A stretch of DNA of 64,000 bases from Maribacter halichondriae (lineage in GTDB: Bacteria > Bacteroidota > Bacteroidia > Flavobacteriales > Flavobacteriaceae), in the NCBI RefSeq assembly GCF_027474825.1, contig NZ_CP107030.1, forward strand, positions 4,034,001-4,098,000. Reading direction: 5' to 3'. A program made the translations under genes and the position numbers. Each line of letters opens with the position of its first letter. Within the stretch, counting starts at the first letter, position 1. The notes beneath the pieces are model-generated. The model was given only the letters and a program-made list of their open reading frames with translations. It was not told the origin of the DNA and searched no databases. Positions 18,133 through 27,138 of the stretch are shown here, one piece after another.

Positions 18133-18309
18133 CTAAAAATTGAAACAGGCACTTACGTAATCCATGTTACCGAACATGAAGACCAATAGTGATACTACAG
18201 TTATCAAGATGCCCGAGAATAGTGATACTACGGAATATCTGTAGTAGTTTGACATCAGACTTAAAGCGCTGTTTTCAATAATGTTGTTGATTGTTTTCAT
18301 AATTTCCAT
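18133..18309 (-). CDS. Small single-helix membrane protein, 58 residues (copy A)
   Basis: A 58-residue ORF: an amphipathic start with IIENSALSLMSNYY, then one hydrophobic segment (VVSLFSGILITVVSLLVFMF) and a short tail. The pattern NS-[AS]-L-x-x-M followed by Tyr/Trp is shared with the second small ORF at 18628. It is convergent with the M14 peptidase gene, six bases from its stop. The shared pattern and the same orientation support a real pair. Not recognised as a known family; a small membrane regulator or a toxin-like peptide is possible. Confidence 0.5.
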   Translation of the reverse strand: MEIMKTINNIIENSALSLMSNYYRYSVVSLFSGILITVVSLLVFMFGNMDYVSACFNF

Positions 18310-18474
18310 AGTTTTAAATTACAAGGCTAAATTACTATGGAAAACCGTGGAAAACACCGCTGTGAAAAGTGAAATTATACTCCCGGAAAACAGGGGTACG
18401 TATGGTTCAAGGTTTAAAGTTCAACGTTGGTGGTTTCGTGACGTAGGACTTTGAACCATATTTTACCAAACAAA

Positions 18475-18502
18475 AAAAGCATCCAAGAAATTAGATGCTT
18501 TT
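18475..18502 (-). terminator. Terminator behind small membrane protein copy B
   Basis: AAAAGCATC / GATGCTTTT, a nine-bp stem with a ten-base loop and a T-run on the minus strand. It lies between the two small membrane-protein genes and ends the transcript of the one starting at 18795. Copy A therefore needs its own promoter. Confidence 0.65.
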
Positions 18503-18627
18503 CAACTGATTTTATATGAAATGAGCCATAACATTTCTGGATACCAACCGAGCTGTTCAATGGCGAATTGCATCCGACCTTTAAAAAACAATAAAATTTG
18601 AACAGATGAAATCAGATTTTAGGAGAA

Positions 18628-18795
18628 CTAATATCCGAATCTAATTATCATATCCGGGCCGTTAAATAACAACAAAGTATACATTGTCACTATCAACGAA
18701 ACGATAATTGAAAAAAGTAGAATACTTATCGCTTGGTACCATCTAGGCATTCCGTGAAGCGAACTGTTGCGAATAATAGTAGTAATTACATCCAT
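18628..18795 (-). CDS. Small single-helix membrane protein, 55 residues (copy B)
   Basis: A 55-residue ORF: IIRNSSLHGMPRWYQ, then a hydrophobic stretch (ISILLFSIIVSLIVTMYTLLLF) and a short tail ending FGY. The sequence before the helix aligns with copy A (NS-[AS]-L-x-x-M-x-x-Y/W). A TTAATTTG box (one mismatch to TAnnTTTG) lies about 35 bases upstream on the minus strand, and a clear terminator follows, so it can be a stand-alone transcript. No family is recognised. Confidence 0.5.
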   Translation of the reverse strand: MDVITTIIRNSSLHGMPRWYQAISILLFSIIVSLIVTMYTLLLFNGPDMIIRFGY

Positions 18796-18967
18796 AATTT
18801 TCTTTTTTTAGCCCTATGCGCAGATAGGTCAAATTAAACAACTTCATAGTCTTTAGGATGTAGGTCTTCAAAATCATATTTGGGTTCGGTACCAAGAAAA
18901 CAATTATTCTGGTAAAACCCCTAATGGGAAAGGTAGTTTATTTTATGTTTTCGCTAAAACGCATAAA

Positions 18968-18997
18968 AAAAGGAAGAACTACATGGTTCTTCCTTTT
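18968..18997 (-). terminator. Terminator of the OmpA-like gene
   Basis: Perfect 12-bp stem AAAAGGAAGAAC / GTTCTTCCTTTT with a six-base loop, 26 bases beyond the OmpA-like stop. Confidence 0.8.
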
Positions 18998-19023
18998 CAT
19001 ATTGATTTATCAATAGGTTGCGC

Positions 19024-19851
19024 CTATAGGCTTTCGGCATCCAATAAAGCAAAGAATTTATCCAAATTCGGAATGATAACGATTTTGGTACGTCTGTTCT
19101 TGCCCATATTCTCTTTGGAATCGTTTTCGACCAAAGGTAAATAGCTGCTTCTGCCCGCTGCAATCATTTTAGCCGGGTCTACATTGTAATCTTTCTGCAG
19201 TTTTCTAACGATGGAAGTGGCACGTTTTACGCTCAAATCCCAGTTGTCTTCTACAACGGCGGTATTAATGGTTCTAGAATCGGTATGGCCCTCGACCATA
19301 ACCTCCATACTGGGTTCTGAATTAATAACCTCGGCCAATTTGGTCAAAATATTATCTGCTTTTTTACTCACCCTATAACTCCCGCTATTGAACAATAGTT
19401 TATCCGAAATATTGATCATAACCACAGTCTTGTCGATATCCACATTAACATCATCCTCTTCGTCAGAAATCGATTTTTTGAGATTATAGGAAATTGCCAG
19501 ATTCATAGAATCTTGTAGCGTTTTTGCTTCGGACAGTTTAGCAGGATCTACTTTGGCCAATGTGGCTCTCATTTTTGCCTTGGTGTTGTTGCTCATGACG
19601 GTTACATCGTCAACAGAGGAATATTGCGTGTCATTAACCTCTTTCAACGAGTTAATTTTTTCGTTGTATTCGGTTACCCGAGCTTCTATTTTGGTCATCT
19701 TGGCTTCCAACTCTTCTTTTTCAACTTGTGTCTTGGTCAAGGCGCTTTGTGTCTCTGAAAGATTATTTTCCAAGGCCATGTATTTCTTTTTTGAAACGCA
19801 TGAAGCCAATAGTAAAATTGAAAGGGTACTTGCAAAAATTGATTTTCTCAT
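19024..19851 (-). CDS. OmpA-family peptidoglycan-associated lipoprotein
   Basis: 275 residues. The lipobox is LLASC with Cys 18. Residues about 25-80 form a coiled coil (NNLSETQSALTKTQVEKEELEAKM). The OmpA-like domain follows, with FNSGSYRVSKKADNILTKLAEVI, VMVEGHTDSRTI, the helix WDLSVKRATSIVRKL, AAGRSSYLPLVEND and NRRTKIVI. The Asp in HTDS and the Arg in NRRT bind diaminopimelate. It sits in the periplasm, tethering the outer membrane to peptidoglycan. The coiled coil before the OmpA domain is typical of Bacteroidota versions. It is monocistronic, with its own terminator. Confidence 0.9.
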   Translation of the reverse strand: MRKSIFASTLSILLLASCVSKKKYMALENNLSETQSALTKTQVEKEELEAKMTKIEARVTEYNEKINSLKEVNDTQYSSVDDVTVMSNNTKAKMRATLAKVDPAKLSEAKTLQDSMNLAISYNLKKSISDEEDDVNVDIDKTVVMINISDKLLFNSGSYRVSKKADNILTKLAEVINSEPSMEVMVEGHTDSRTINTAVVEDNWDLSVKRATSIVRKLQKDYNVDPAKMIAAGRSSYLPLVENDSKENMGKNRRTKIVIIPNLDKFFALLDAESL

Positions 19852-20002
19852 TGTAGTGTTTTTAATAAGGTTTCTTCAGGGGTAGATACGGAATAACCCT
19901 AAAGCATGGACGTTAAAAAGACTATAACTAAGTGCATTCTACACCAATAAATTATAAAAACAGCTGATTTTGAGTGTGTAAGCGTTACTATAAGGGACAA
20001 AA

Positions 20003-20027
20003 AAAGTGCCCCATGATGAGGCACTTT
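20003..20027 (-). terminator. Terminator of the VWA lipoprotein gene
   Basis: AAAGTGCC / GGCACTTT stem with a nine-base loop and a T-run on the minus strand, 24 bases past the stop. Confidence 0.75.
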
Positions 20028-20050
20028 AATCAAATTTCTAAGTTTTGCTA

Positions 20051-21148
20051 TTATTCACATCCTCCCGTAAACCCGGTTGCGTTGAATTTTGTCTGAACGG
20101 CACCTTGACGATTACCGGCCATAACTTGAATGGCCAGGTTATTCTCGCCACTGCCATCCCGCTTTGGACTGCAGTATTCGAAAAGGTAAAAACTATTCGC
20201 CTGTTCCGATATTCTGAATGAGATATCGTTGAACGTATTTTCAAGTTCTTCCTTGTTTCCGGCAAATACACTGAAAGTCTTTCCGATGTCGGTTAGCACT
20301 TGGGTATCGATTTCGCCACCAAGTCCGATGGTAAAGAACGAAATGTTCGCATCGGCATTATCGACTTTCTGTTGAGCCTGTTCTTTTGTAAATCGGGACG
20401 CTTGATCCGTACCATCGGTAAAAATAACTACGGAAGCCGCTCCGATTTTTCCGCCTTGGGTACTGGCCGCCAAAAGTTCACTTGCAATATCGGTCGATCG
20501 CATAACGGCTCCATAAAGGTCTGTTGAAGGATCATTGCTTATATCTTCGGTAATACCTTCTATGGCCGCAGTCAATTCTTGTTTCGATGACGTTAAAGGG
20601 TTCAACAGATGAAGTTCGTTCTCCCCGTCAAACCAGTAAATGGCCATTTTGAAAGATTCTTGTGTGCCGTCGGGTACAACATTGTCTATAAAGCTTATGC
20701 TGGCCGATTTAAGTTCAGTAAGACTGCTGCTCAAAACACTATTGCTCAAATCGAGTACTAAAAGGGCATTGTTGCTAAAAATCTGCGAGTTGGAAGAAAT
20801 GCGCGCTTGCGACTCCGAAGTTGAAATCGTATTAAAGCATTCGTCGTTTCTACCTTGCTCATAAATGGTAAATTGATCAGCTGTCAAACCTGGCACGGGA
20901 TCCCCTTCGGTATCTGAAACTTTAAAGAATATTGACACTTTTCCGGGCAGTGTAACATATTGTTCTTGAATGGACAGTACTAAATCGCTTTCATCTAGGC
21001 CAAGACAATCATCGACCGGTTTTCCTTTTCCGAGGCCTTCCCCGAAATTCGGACTGAAATTAACATCATCATCAGCATTTCCACAAGAAATGAATAAGGC
21101 AATCGAGAAGAAAAGCGCTATGTATTTGGTGTATGGCTTCATTTTCAT
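20051..21148 (-). CDS. von Willebrand factor A domain lipoprotein
   Basis: 365 residues. The lipobox is LFISC with Cys 22, followed by an Asp-rich linker. A beta-rich domain of about 100 residues with VSIFFKVSDTEGDPVPGLTADQFTIYEQG precedes a VWA domain. The metal-ion adhesion site is DLSNS, with a later Thr/Asp pair in VVIFTDGTDQASR. It is surface or periplasmic, presumably for protein-protein contact. It is divergent from the ChbG-like gene and stands alone with its own terminator. Confidence 0.85.
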   Translation of the reverse strand: MKMKPYTKYIALFFSIALFISCGNADDDVNFSPNFGEGLGKGKPVDDCLGLDESDLVLSIQEQYVTLPGKVSIFFKVSDTEGDPVPGLTADQFTIYEQGRNDECFNTISTSESQARISSNSQIFSNNALLVLDLSNSVLSSSLTELKSASISFIDNVVPDGTQESFKMAIYWFDGENELHLLNPLTSSKQELTAAIEGITEDISNDPSTDLYGAVMRSTDIASELLAASTQGGKIGAASVVIFTDGTDQASRFTKEQAQQKVDNADANISFFTIGLGGEIDTQVLTDIGKTFSVFAGNKEELENTFNDISFRISEQANSFYLFEYCSPKRDGSGENNLAIQVMAGNRQGAVQTKFNATGFTGGCE

Positions 21149-21281
21149 AATTTTTTGGGTTCAACCAACAGAACGGACAAAATCCATTTTAATTATAGGC
21201 CGAGATAAAATTTATTGTTAAAGATTGTTAAAGGAAAGTTTAATATTTAGTAGCTTTCACCAACCAAATACCAAACATCAA

Positions 21282-22222
21282 ATGTATTTTAGAAATTCTT
21301 TCAAATCGCTTGCTATCATAGTATTTCTTGTTCTTGGATGCACTACAAAAAAATCCGATATTCCCGAACGTTTGGGATATTCCAAAGATGCCAAGCTATT
21401 GATTATCCATGCCGATGATCTTGGGGTTACCCATTCTGAAAATATGGCCAGTATAAAAGGGATGGAAGACACTCCAGTGAATTCCGCCAGTATTATGGTG
21501 CCCTGCCCGTGGTTTAATGAAATCGCGGAGTATGCCCGTGAAAATCCCAAAATGGATTTCGGGCTGCACCTTACCCTCAATAGCGAATGGAAATATTACA
21601 AATGGGGTCCGGTGACTTCTATCGATTCTGTTCCCACTCTGGTAAATGAAAAAGGACATTTGTATCCTACGCGGGAGGAACTCAATGCCAATGCCAGCCC
21701 CGAAGAAGTAGAACTAGAACTTAGAAACCAAGTGAAAAAAGCGCTCAAATCGGGTATTGACGTTACGCATTTAGATGCGCACATGAGTGCTGCGGTGAGT
21801 TCCCCTGAATTCGCTGCGGCCTATATAAAAGTTGGAAAAGAATTTGATGTTCCTGTTTTTCTGGCACCGGATAATGAAGTCGTCAAGTCTTCAGAGGTAC
21901 AATCCCTTTTGATGACCAAACGGTTGTCTTTGATGAAATGTATATTGAAGGACCTGAAGAATATGCCAATGGGGCAGCGAAATATTATTCGGATGTCCTC
22001 AAGAATTTAAAGCCTGGCCTCACTTGCTTGCTCATCCATTTGGCGTATGACGATGAAGAAATGCGTTCCGTAACGGTAGACATGCCCGATTATGGTTCTG
22101 CATGGCGACAAGCCGATTTTGATTTTTTCAGTAGTCCCGAATGTGAGCAACTTTTAAAGGAACATAATATTACTCTGATTACTTGGCGTGAACTTCGTGA
22201 TAAGATTACCCGAGCCAAATAA
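21282..22222 (+). CDS. YdjC/ChbG-family carbohydrate deacetylase, exported lipoprotein (frameshifted)
   Basis: About 313 residues when joined. The lipobox is LVLGC. Metal-site motifs are IIHADDLGVTHSEN (two Asp) and DVTHLDAHMSAA (His), typical of YdjC/ChbG deacetylases that remove an acetyl group from chitooligosaccharides or related sugars. The frame is lost at GG 21922-21923. One more G joins MTKRVVFDEMYIEGPEEY, and the second half runs to 22222 with HLAYDDEEM. The usual ChbG is cytoplasmic; this one has a lipoprotein signal. It precedes a CBM9/DUF5916 protein and a GlcN6P deaminase-like protein. Confidence 0.8.
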
Positions 22223-22250
22223 TATCAAGAATACATCCTAGATTTCCAAA

Positions 22251-24428
22251 TTGAAAAAAACACTTACAATACTGCTCGCCCTGGTCGTTGTGACTTCGGC
22301 CATATCGCAGAAAAAGAATGAGGCGTTTCGTTTGAACATACGAAAGGCTTCGGGCCCCATTACCATAGATGGAGTAGGGGATGATAAGGCATGGCAAGAT
22401 ACCGATGTCGCCAAAGATTTCTTTATGGTACTCCCCATGGATGACGGGCCGGCGAACGAGCAGACCGAGATCAGAATGACCTACGATGCCAAAAATCTGT
22501 ATTTGCTAGCTACTTTTTATAATAGCAAGAAAGGCAAATACTTTGTTGAATCCTTACGACGCGATTTTTCATTTGGCAAGAATGACAACTTTTTACTTTT
22601 TATGGATCCTTTTAATAACCAGACCACGGGCTTCTCATTTGGGGCTAATGCTTACGGGGCCCAATGGGATGGAACCATGTATGATGGAGGAAGGGTAGAC
22701 CTGAACTGGGACAGTAAATGGATATCCAAAACGACACGGAACGATGAAAAATGGGTTTTTGAAATGGTCATTCCTTTTAAATCGATTCGATACGAAGAGG
22801 GGGTTACCGAATGGGGAATTAATTTTAGCCGTTTGGATTTAAAATCGAGTGAAAAGTCAAGTTGGACACCTGTCCCTAGGCAGTTTCCTACCGCTTCTTT
22901 GGCGTATACCGGTACTTTGGTATGGGACACTCCACCACCGCCACCCAAGGTTAATTTTTCAATCATACCCTATGCATTGGGAAATGTTAGTCGTGATTTG
23001 GAAAATAATGGCGAGACCACGTATGATGCAAAAGTCGGTGGCGATGTGAAATTTAGTATTACGTCATCCTTAAATTTAGATTTGACCGTGAATCCTGATT
23101 TTTCGCAAGTGGAAGTAGACCGCCAAGTAACGAACTTGGACCGCTTTGAACTCTTTTTTCCTGAAAGAAGACAGTTTTTTCTTGAAAATGGTGATCTGTT
23201 CGCAAATTTCGGATATCCAACGATACGGCCGTTTTTTTCAAGACGAATCGGGCTTGGGGTACCGATTCAGGCCGGAGCACGCATAAGCGGTAACTTAGAT
23301 GAAAAATGGCGGCTCGGCATTATGGACATGCAAACCGCCAAAGTCGATGAAACGGGTCTCCCCAGTCAAAATTTCGGGGTTGTTTCCCTGCAACGAAAAG
23401 TTTTCAGTCGATCCAGTATCGGGCTGATGTTCGTCAATAAACAATCATTGAGATATCCGCAGGAGAATGATTCGATGAAAGCAGTTTATCCTGAATTCAA
23501 TAGGAATTTTGGCGTGGAATATAACTTAGCTTCCTCAAATAATTTATGGAACGGAAAGGCCTTTTTTCTGAAATCGTTCGCACCTGATGAAGAAGCGGGA
23601 AGCGGAGTGACACAAGCGGCACATTTGGAATATAACAGTCGCAAATGGAAGTGGAGGGTGCAAGAAGAATGGGTAAGTGATGACTATACAGCGGAGGTCG
23701 GTTTTGTGCCAAGGCGGGGCTATGTAAACTTCAATTCGTACCTCGGCTATCTGTTTTTTCCAAAAAAAGGAAAAATAGTGAGCCATGGCCCTACTTTGAA
23801 TACGACCTATTTTTTTAACGAAACTTTTAGGCGCACCGATAATTTGAGCTATCTCTTGTATTCCTTGGAATTCAGGAACCGCAGTAGTCTCGATTTTTTT
23901 ATCTCCGACGATTATGTCGAACTACTAGCTCCATTTGACCCGACGAGACTGGGTAAAGAGCAGTTGCCCGCCGGCACGAAGCATCAATGGAATGCCTTTG
24001 GGTGGATGTTCGCTTCAAGACCACAGAGCTTGTTTACGTATACCTTCGATGCACGTTTTGGAGGTTATTATGCCGACGGAAATCGAACAAGTCTCTCCAC
24101 CGAGTTGGGCTACCGCTTTCAGCCCTATGTGAGTCTAAGTGCAAACTTGAACTATAACCACATCGATTTGCCCGCACCTTGGAACACCAATCAATTTTGG
24201 TTGATCGGAGCCGAAGTGGATATCACGTTTACCAACAAACTTTTTTTCGCGAACCTTTTTCAGTATAACGAACAATCAAAAAATTTCAACTTGAATTCAA
24301 GATTCCAGTGGCGCTATGCCCCGGCATCCGATTTGTTCTTGGTATATACCAATAATTACTTCATCGAACCCGTTGAAGGTAGAAATTGGGGTTTGACTTT
24401 GAAGTTTACCTATTGGTTCAATAACTAA
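22251..24428 (+). CDS. CBM9-like domain plus DUF5916 outer-membrane barrel
   Basis: 725 residues, starting at TTG 22251 with a signal peptide MKKTLTILLALVVVTSAISQ. Residues about 30-230 form a carbohydrate-binding family 9-like sandwich (PITIDGVGDDKAWQDTD, TYDAKNLYLLATFYNS, WVFEMVIPFKSIRY). The rest is the DUF5916 barrel, including the family signature NLDLTVNPDFSQVEVDRQVTNL and FFPERRQFFLENGDLF. These proteins are placed in the outer membrane, and roles in sugar uptake or surface binding are inferred. It comes 28 bases after the ChbG-like gene, in the same direction, and 19 before the deaminase. Confidence 0.85.
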   Translation: MKKTLTILLALVVVTSAISQKKNEAFRLNIRKASGPITIDGVGDDKAWQDTDVAKDFFMVLPMDDGPANEQTEIRMTYDAKNLYLLATFYNSKKGKYFVESLRRDFSFGKNDNFLLFMDPFNNQTTGFSFGANAYGAQWDGTMYDGGRVDLNWDSKWISKTTRNDEKWVFEMVIPFKSIRYEEGVTEWGINFSRLDLKSSEKSSWTPVPRQFPTASLAYTGTLVWDTPPPPPKVNFSIIPYALGNVSRDLENNGETTYDAKVGGDVKFSITSSLNLDLTVNPDFSQVEVDRQVTNLDRFELFFPERRQFFLENGDLFANFGYPTIRPFFSRRIGLGVPIQAGARISGNLDEKWRLGIMDMQTAKVDETGLPSQNFGVVSLQRKVFSRSSIGLMFVNKQSLRYPQENDSMKAVYPEFNRNFGVEYNLASSNNLWNGKAFFLKSFAPDEEAGSGVTQAAHLEYNSRKWKWRVQEEWVSDDYTAEVGFVPRRGYVNFNSYLGYLFFPKKGKIVSHGPTLNTTYFFNETFRRTDNLSYLLYSLEFRNRSSLDFFISDDYVELLAPFDPTRLGKEQLPAGTKHQWNAFGWMFASRPQSLFTYTFDARFGGYYADGNRTSLSTELGYRFQPYVSLSANLNYNHIDLPAPWNTNQFWLIGAEVDITFTNKLFFANLFQYNEQSKNFNLNSRFQWRYAPASDLFLVYTNNYFIEPVEGRNWGLTLKFTYWFNN

Positions 24429-24447
24429 CGATTCAAATCTGTAGAAA

Positions 24448-25158
24448 ATGCAATTGCACTACTGTTCCGATTATGAAGCTATGAGCCAGAAGGCAGCGGA
24501 GTTTTTGACTTCAGAATTGCATGAGCGTAGTGACCGACTAATCTGCACGGCCACGGGTAATTCTCCACTTGGTCTTTATGAACACCTTGTCTCCTTTAAG
24601 GAGGCGCTACCGGACTATTCCAAAAGCCTTCGTTTTATCAAACTGGACGAATGGGGAGGTATTCCTATGACCGACCCTAATTCGTGCGAGGTATTTGTCA
24701 GAGATAAGATTTTGATGCCGCTTGAAATTCCGAAGGAACGTTATTTAGGGTTTACGAGTGACTGTGAAGAACCCGAAGTAGAATGTAGACGAATCCAAAG
24801 TGAACTTGAGCAAAAAGGCCCCATCGATATTTGCATTCTCGGTTTGGGAAAAAACGGTCATATCGGGTTCAATGAACCTGCCGATTTCTTACTTCCACAT
24901 TGTCATGTGGCACAACTCAGTGAACCATCGAAAAAACATCAAATGGTGGATCGTTTATCCACAAAGCCTGATTATGGCCTTACTTTGGGTATGGCCGATA
25001 TCCTTTCTTCCAAAAAGATTATTTTATTGATCACAGGAAAAGGTAAAAAAGAAGTAGTGAACCGACTGATGACCCAAGAAGTAAGTTCACAATTGCCAGC
25101 ATCATTTTTATGGCTGCATCCGCATGTGCACTGCTATGTTGACAATTCAAGTATGTAA
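24448..25158 (+). CDS. Glucosamine/galactosamine-6-phosphate deaminase-isomerase family protein
   Basis: 236 residues. Family features are TATGNSPLGLYEHL (phosphate loop), FIKLDEWGGIP (active-site Asp region), ICILGLGKNGHIGFNEP (catalytic His) and the late LLITGKGKKEVV. It is closer to galactosamine-6-phosphate isomerase (AgaS/AgaI type) than to NagB in length and in the missing allosteric tail. It deaminates hexosamine-6-phosphate to a ketohexose phosphate and ammonia in the cytoplasm. It follows the ChbG-like and CBM9 genes, which suggests use of amino sugars. Confidence 0.85.
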   Translation: MQLHYCSDYEAMSQKAAEFLTSELHERSDRLICTATGNSPLGLYEHLVSFKEALPDYSKSLRFIKLDEWGGIPMTDPNSCEVFVRDKILMPLEIPKERYLGFTSDCEEPEVECRRIQSELEQKGPIDICILGLGKNGHIGFNEPADFLLPHCHVAQLSEPSKKHQMVDRLSTKPDYGLTLGMADILSSKKIILLITGKGKKEVVNRLMTQEVSSQLPASFLWLHPHVHCYVDNSSM

Positions 25159-25227
25159 AATAGGAAAGCGTCCATACTTCTTTCAAATAAGTAATATCTT
25201 GGAATAAAAAAAGAATGAACTAGCACT

Positions 25228-25818
25228 ATGAACTATCAAAATGACATCGCTATCCTCATTCTTGCAGCCGGGAAATCTTCGAGAATGGGTAAACCCAAAC
25301 AGTTATTGGCCTGGAAAAACACAACACTGCTTGGTCATGCCATAAAAAATGCAAAAGCAATTTGTCCTGACCATGTTTATGTCGTACTGGGCGCAAATAC
25401 TGAAGAAATAAAAAAGTCAGTTGAAGATACGGTACATTTCATTTTCAATGAAAATTATGAACGAGGTCTCGGATCATCTGTAGCTACAGGCATTGGGTCG
25501 ATTCTAAAAACAAATAAAAAATATCAAGGTGTGCTCATTACATTATGTGACCAGCCTTTGATTGATATCGATTATCTGAATCAAATTATTACTTCCTACG
25601 GAAAGGACGGTTCGGGAATTATTGCTACGGCTTATATAAATAGGGCTGGGGTTCCGACACTATTTGATAAAAGATATTTTGATGAACTTTCACTACTTGA
25701 TGAGGATTTTGGTGCTTCGCAGATGATAAGAAAATACCAAAAAGATGTAAAGACCCTAGACCCCAAAGGAAAGGCATTGGATATTGATACATGGGACGAT
25801 TATATAGCCCTAATTTGA
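25228..25818 (+). CDS. MobA/MocA-like nucleotidyltransferase
   Basis: 196 residues of the NTP-transferase fold: LILAAGKSSRMGKPKQLLAW (nucleotide loop), VYVVLGANTEEI, NENYERGLGSSVATG, ITLCDQPLID (metal Asp) and a final ALDIDTWDDYIAL. It corresponds to the molybdenum cofactor cytidylyl- or guanylyltransferase family. No molybdoenzyme gene is adjacent, so the real substrate could be another small molecule. It is separated by 69 bases from the deaminase gene; cotranscription is possible but not shown. Confidence 0.8.
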   Translation: MNYQNDIAILILAAGKSSRMGKPKQLLAWKNTTLLGHAIKNAKAICPDHVYVVLGANTEEIKKSVEDTVHFIFNENYERGLGSSVATGIGSILKTNKKYQGVLITLCDQPLIDIDYLNQIITSYGKDGSGIIATAYINRAGVPTLFDKRYFDELSLLDEDFGASQMIRKYQKDVKTLDPKGKALDIDTWDDYIALI

Positions 25819-25956
25819 AAAACCCCTCAATAATCCTTTTTATAATTGGATTTTCTTAAAGCGGGTTGTTTTCAAAGTGTCGAAGAATTTTAGAATTTAA
25901 TTAGGAATTGAAAAAAAGAATAATGGTAATTTCACGCCAAACCAAAAACTAAGCAA

Positions 25957-27051
25957 ATGGCCTTAAAAAAATTGATATTGTCTAGCTTTCTATTGGCGAT
26001 GACAACGTACCATGTCGCTGCACAAGAAATGAGTTTTGAGGAGTACAATCCCAAAGCTACACTCGTCGTGCCTGAAAATCCTATTGAACGGGCAAGATTT
26101 CCATTTATAGACGTACATAGCCATCAACGTGATATGTCGGCTAGTGGTCTGACAAAACTTGTAGAAGACATGGATAAACTGAATGAGGCCGTCATGGTCA
26201 ATTTAAGTGGTGGGTCAGGGACAGGTCTAAAAGAAAAAATAGAGAGCATTAAAAATAATTATCCCAATCGTTTTGTAGTTTTTGCGAATGTTGACTTTGA
26301 TGGGGTTGGAAAGTCCGGTTGGACGGAAAATGCAGTCGCCCAACTTGAAGCGGATATAAAAGTTGGTGCAAAAGGTTTAAAAGTATATAAGAGTTTGGGG
26401 TTGCGAAATACAGATTCCGATGGAAAGCGTTTGGCCATCGATGATCCTAGATTGGATCCGATTTGGGCCAAATGTGGTGAATTGGGTGTGCCGGTATTGA
26501 TTCATGCCGCCGATCCGAAATCGTTTTGGGATTCCATGGATGCCGATAACGAACGCTGGTTGGAACTCAAGACCCATTCAAGAAGAAAGCGTTCGGACAC
26601 GGATCCAGCACCTTGGCAACAAATTATCGACGAACAGCACCGCATGTTCAGAAAACACCCCAAGACCAAATTTATCAACGCCCATATGGGCTGGTACGCG
26701 AATAATTTGGGCAAATTGAGCCAGCTACTCGATGAAATACCGAATATGAGCGTGGGCATTGCTGCGGTCATTGCCGAATTGGGCAGACAACCGAAGAACG
26801 CAAAAGCCTTTTTTGTTACATATCAAGACCGTATTCTCTTTGGAAAGGACAGTTGGCAACCTTCTGAGTTCCCGACCTATTTCAGGGTGCTCGAAACGGA
26901 TGATGAATACTTTCCCTATTATAAAAAGTATCACGCTTTCTGGGCCATGTACGGATTGGATTTGCCCGACGATGTTTTGAAGAAAGTGTACTACAAAAAT
27001 GCATTGAACCTCATTCCAGGATTGGATCGCAGTTTGTTTCCCAACGACTAA
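25957..27051 (+). CDS. Exported amidohydrolase-family TIM-barrel protein
   Basis: 364 residues with a signal peptide (LILSSFLLAMTTYHVAAQ). FPFIDVHSHQRDM gives the His-x-His metal motif, followed by VMVNLSGGSG, KVGAKGLKVYKSLGL, VPVLIHAADP (metal His), FINAHMGWYANN and ILFGKDSW (final Asp). It fits the amidohydrolase 2 family (decarboxylase/lactonase type). An exported form is frequent in Bacteroidota; the substrate cannot be predicted. It is flanked by an upstream gap of 138 bases and stands alone. Confidence 0.85.
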   Translation: MALKKLILSSFLLAMTTYHVAAQEMSFEEYNPKATLVVPENPIERARFPFIDVHSHQRDMSASGLTKLVEDMDKLNEAVMVNLSGGSGTGLKEKIESIKNNYPNRFVVFANVDFDGVGKSGWTENAVAQLEADIKVGAKGLKVYKSLGLRNTDSDGKRLAIDDPRLDPIWAKCGELGVPVLIHAADPKSFWDSMDADNERWLELKTHSRRKRSDTDPAPWQQIIDEQHRMFRKHPKTKFINAHMGWYANNLGKLSQLLDEIPNMSVGIAAVIAELGRQPKNAKAFFVTYQDRILFGKDSWQPSEFPTYFRVLETDDEYFPYYKKYHAFWAMYGLDLPDDVLKKVYYKNALNLIPGLDRSLFPND

Positions 27052-27138
27052 ATTTTAAAAACAGTTTAACTTTAATTTGTTGCAAATTCATTCGAAAGAC
27101 ACGAGATTGTAGGAATTAATCCCTAAAATCTTGTTATC

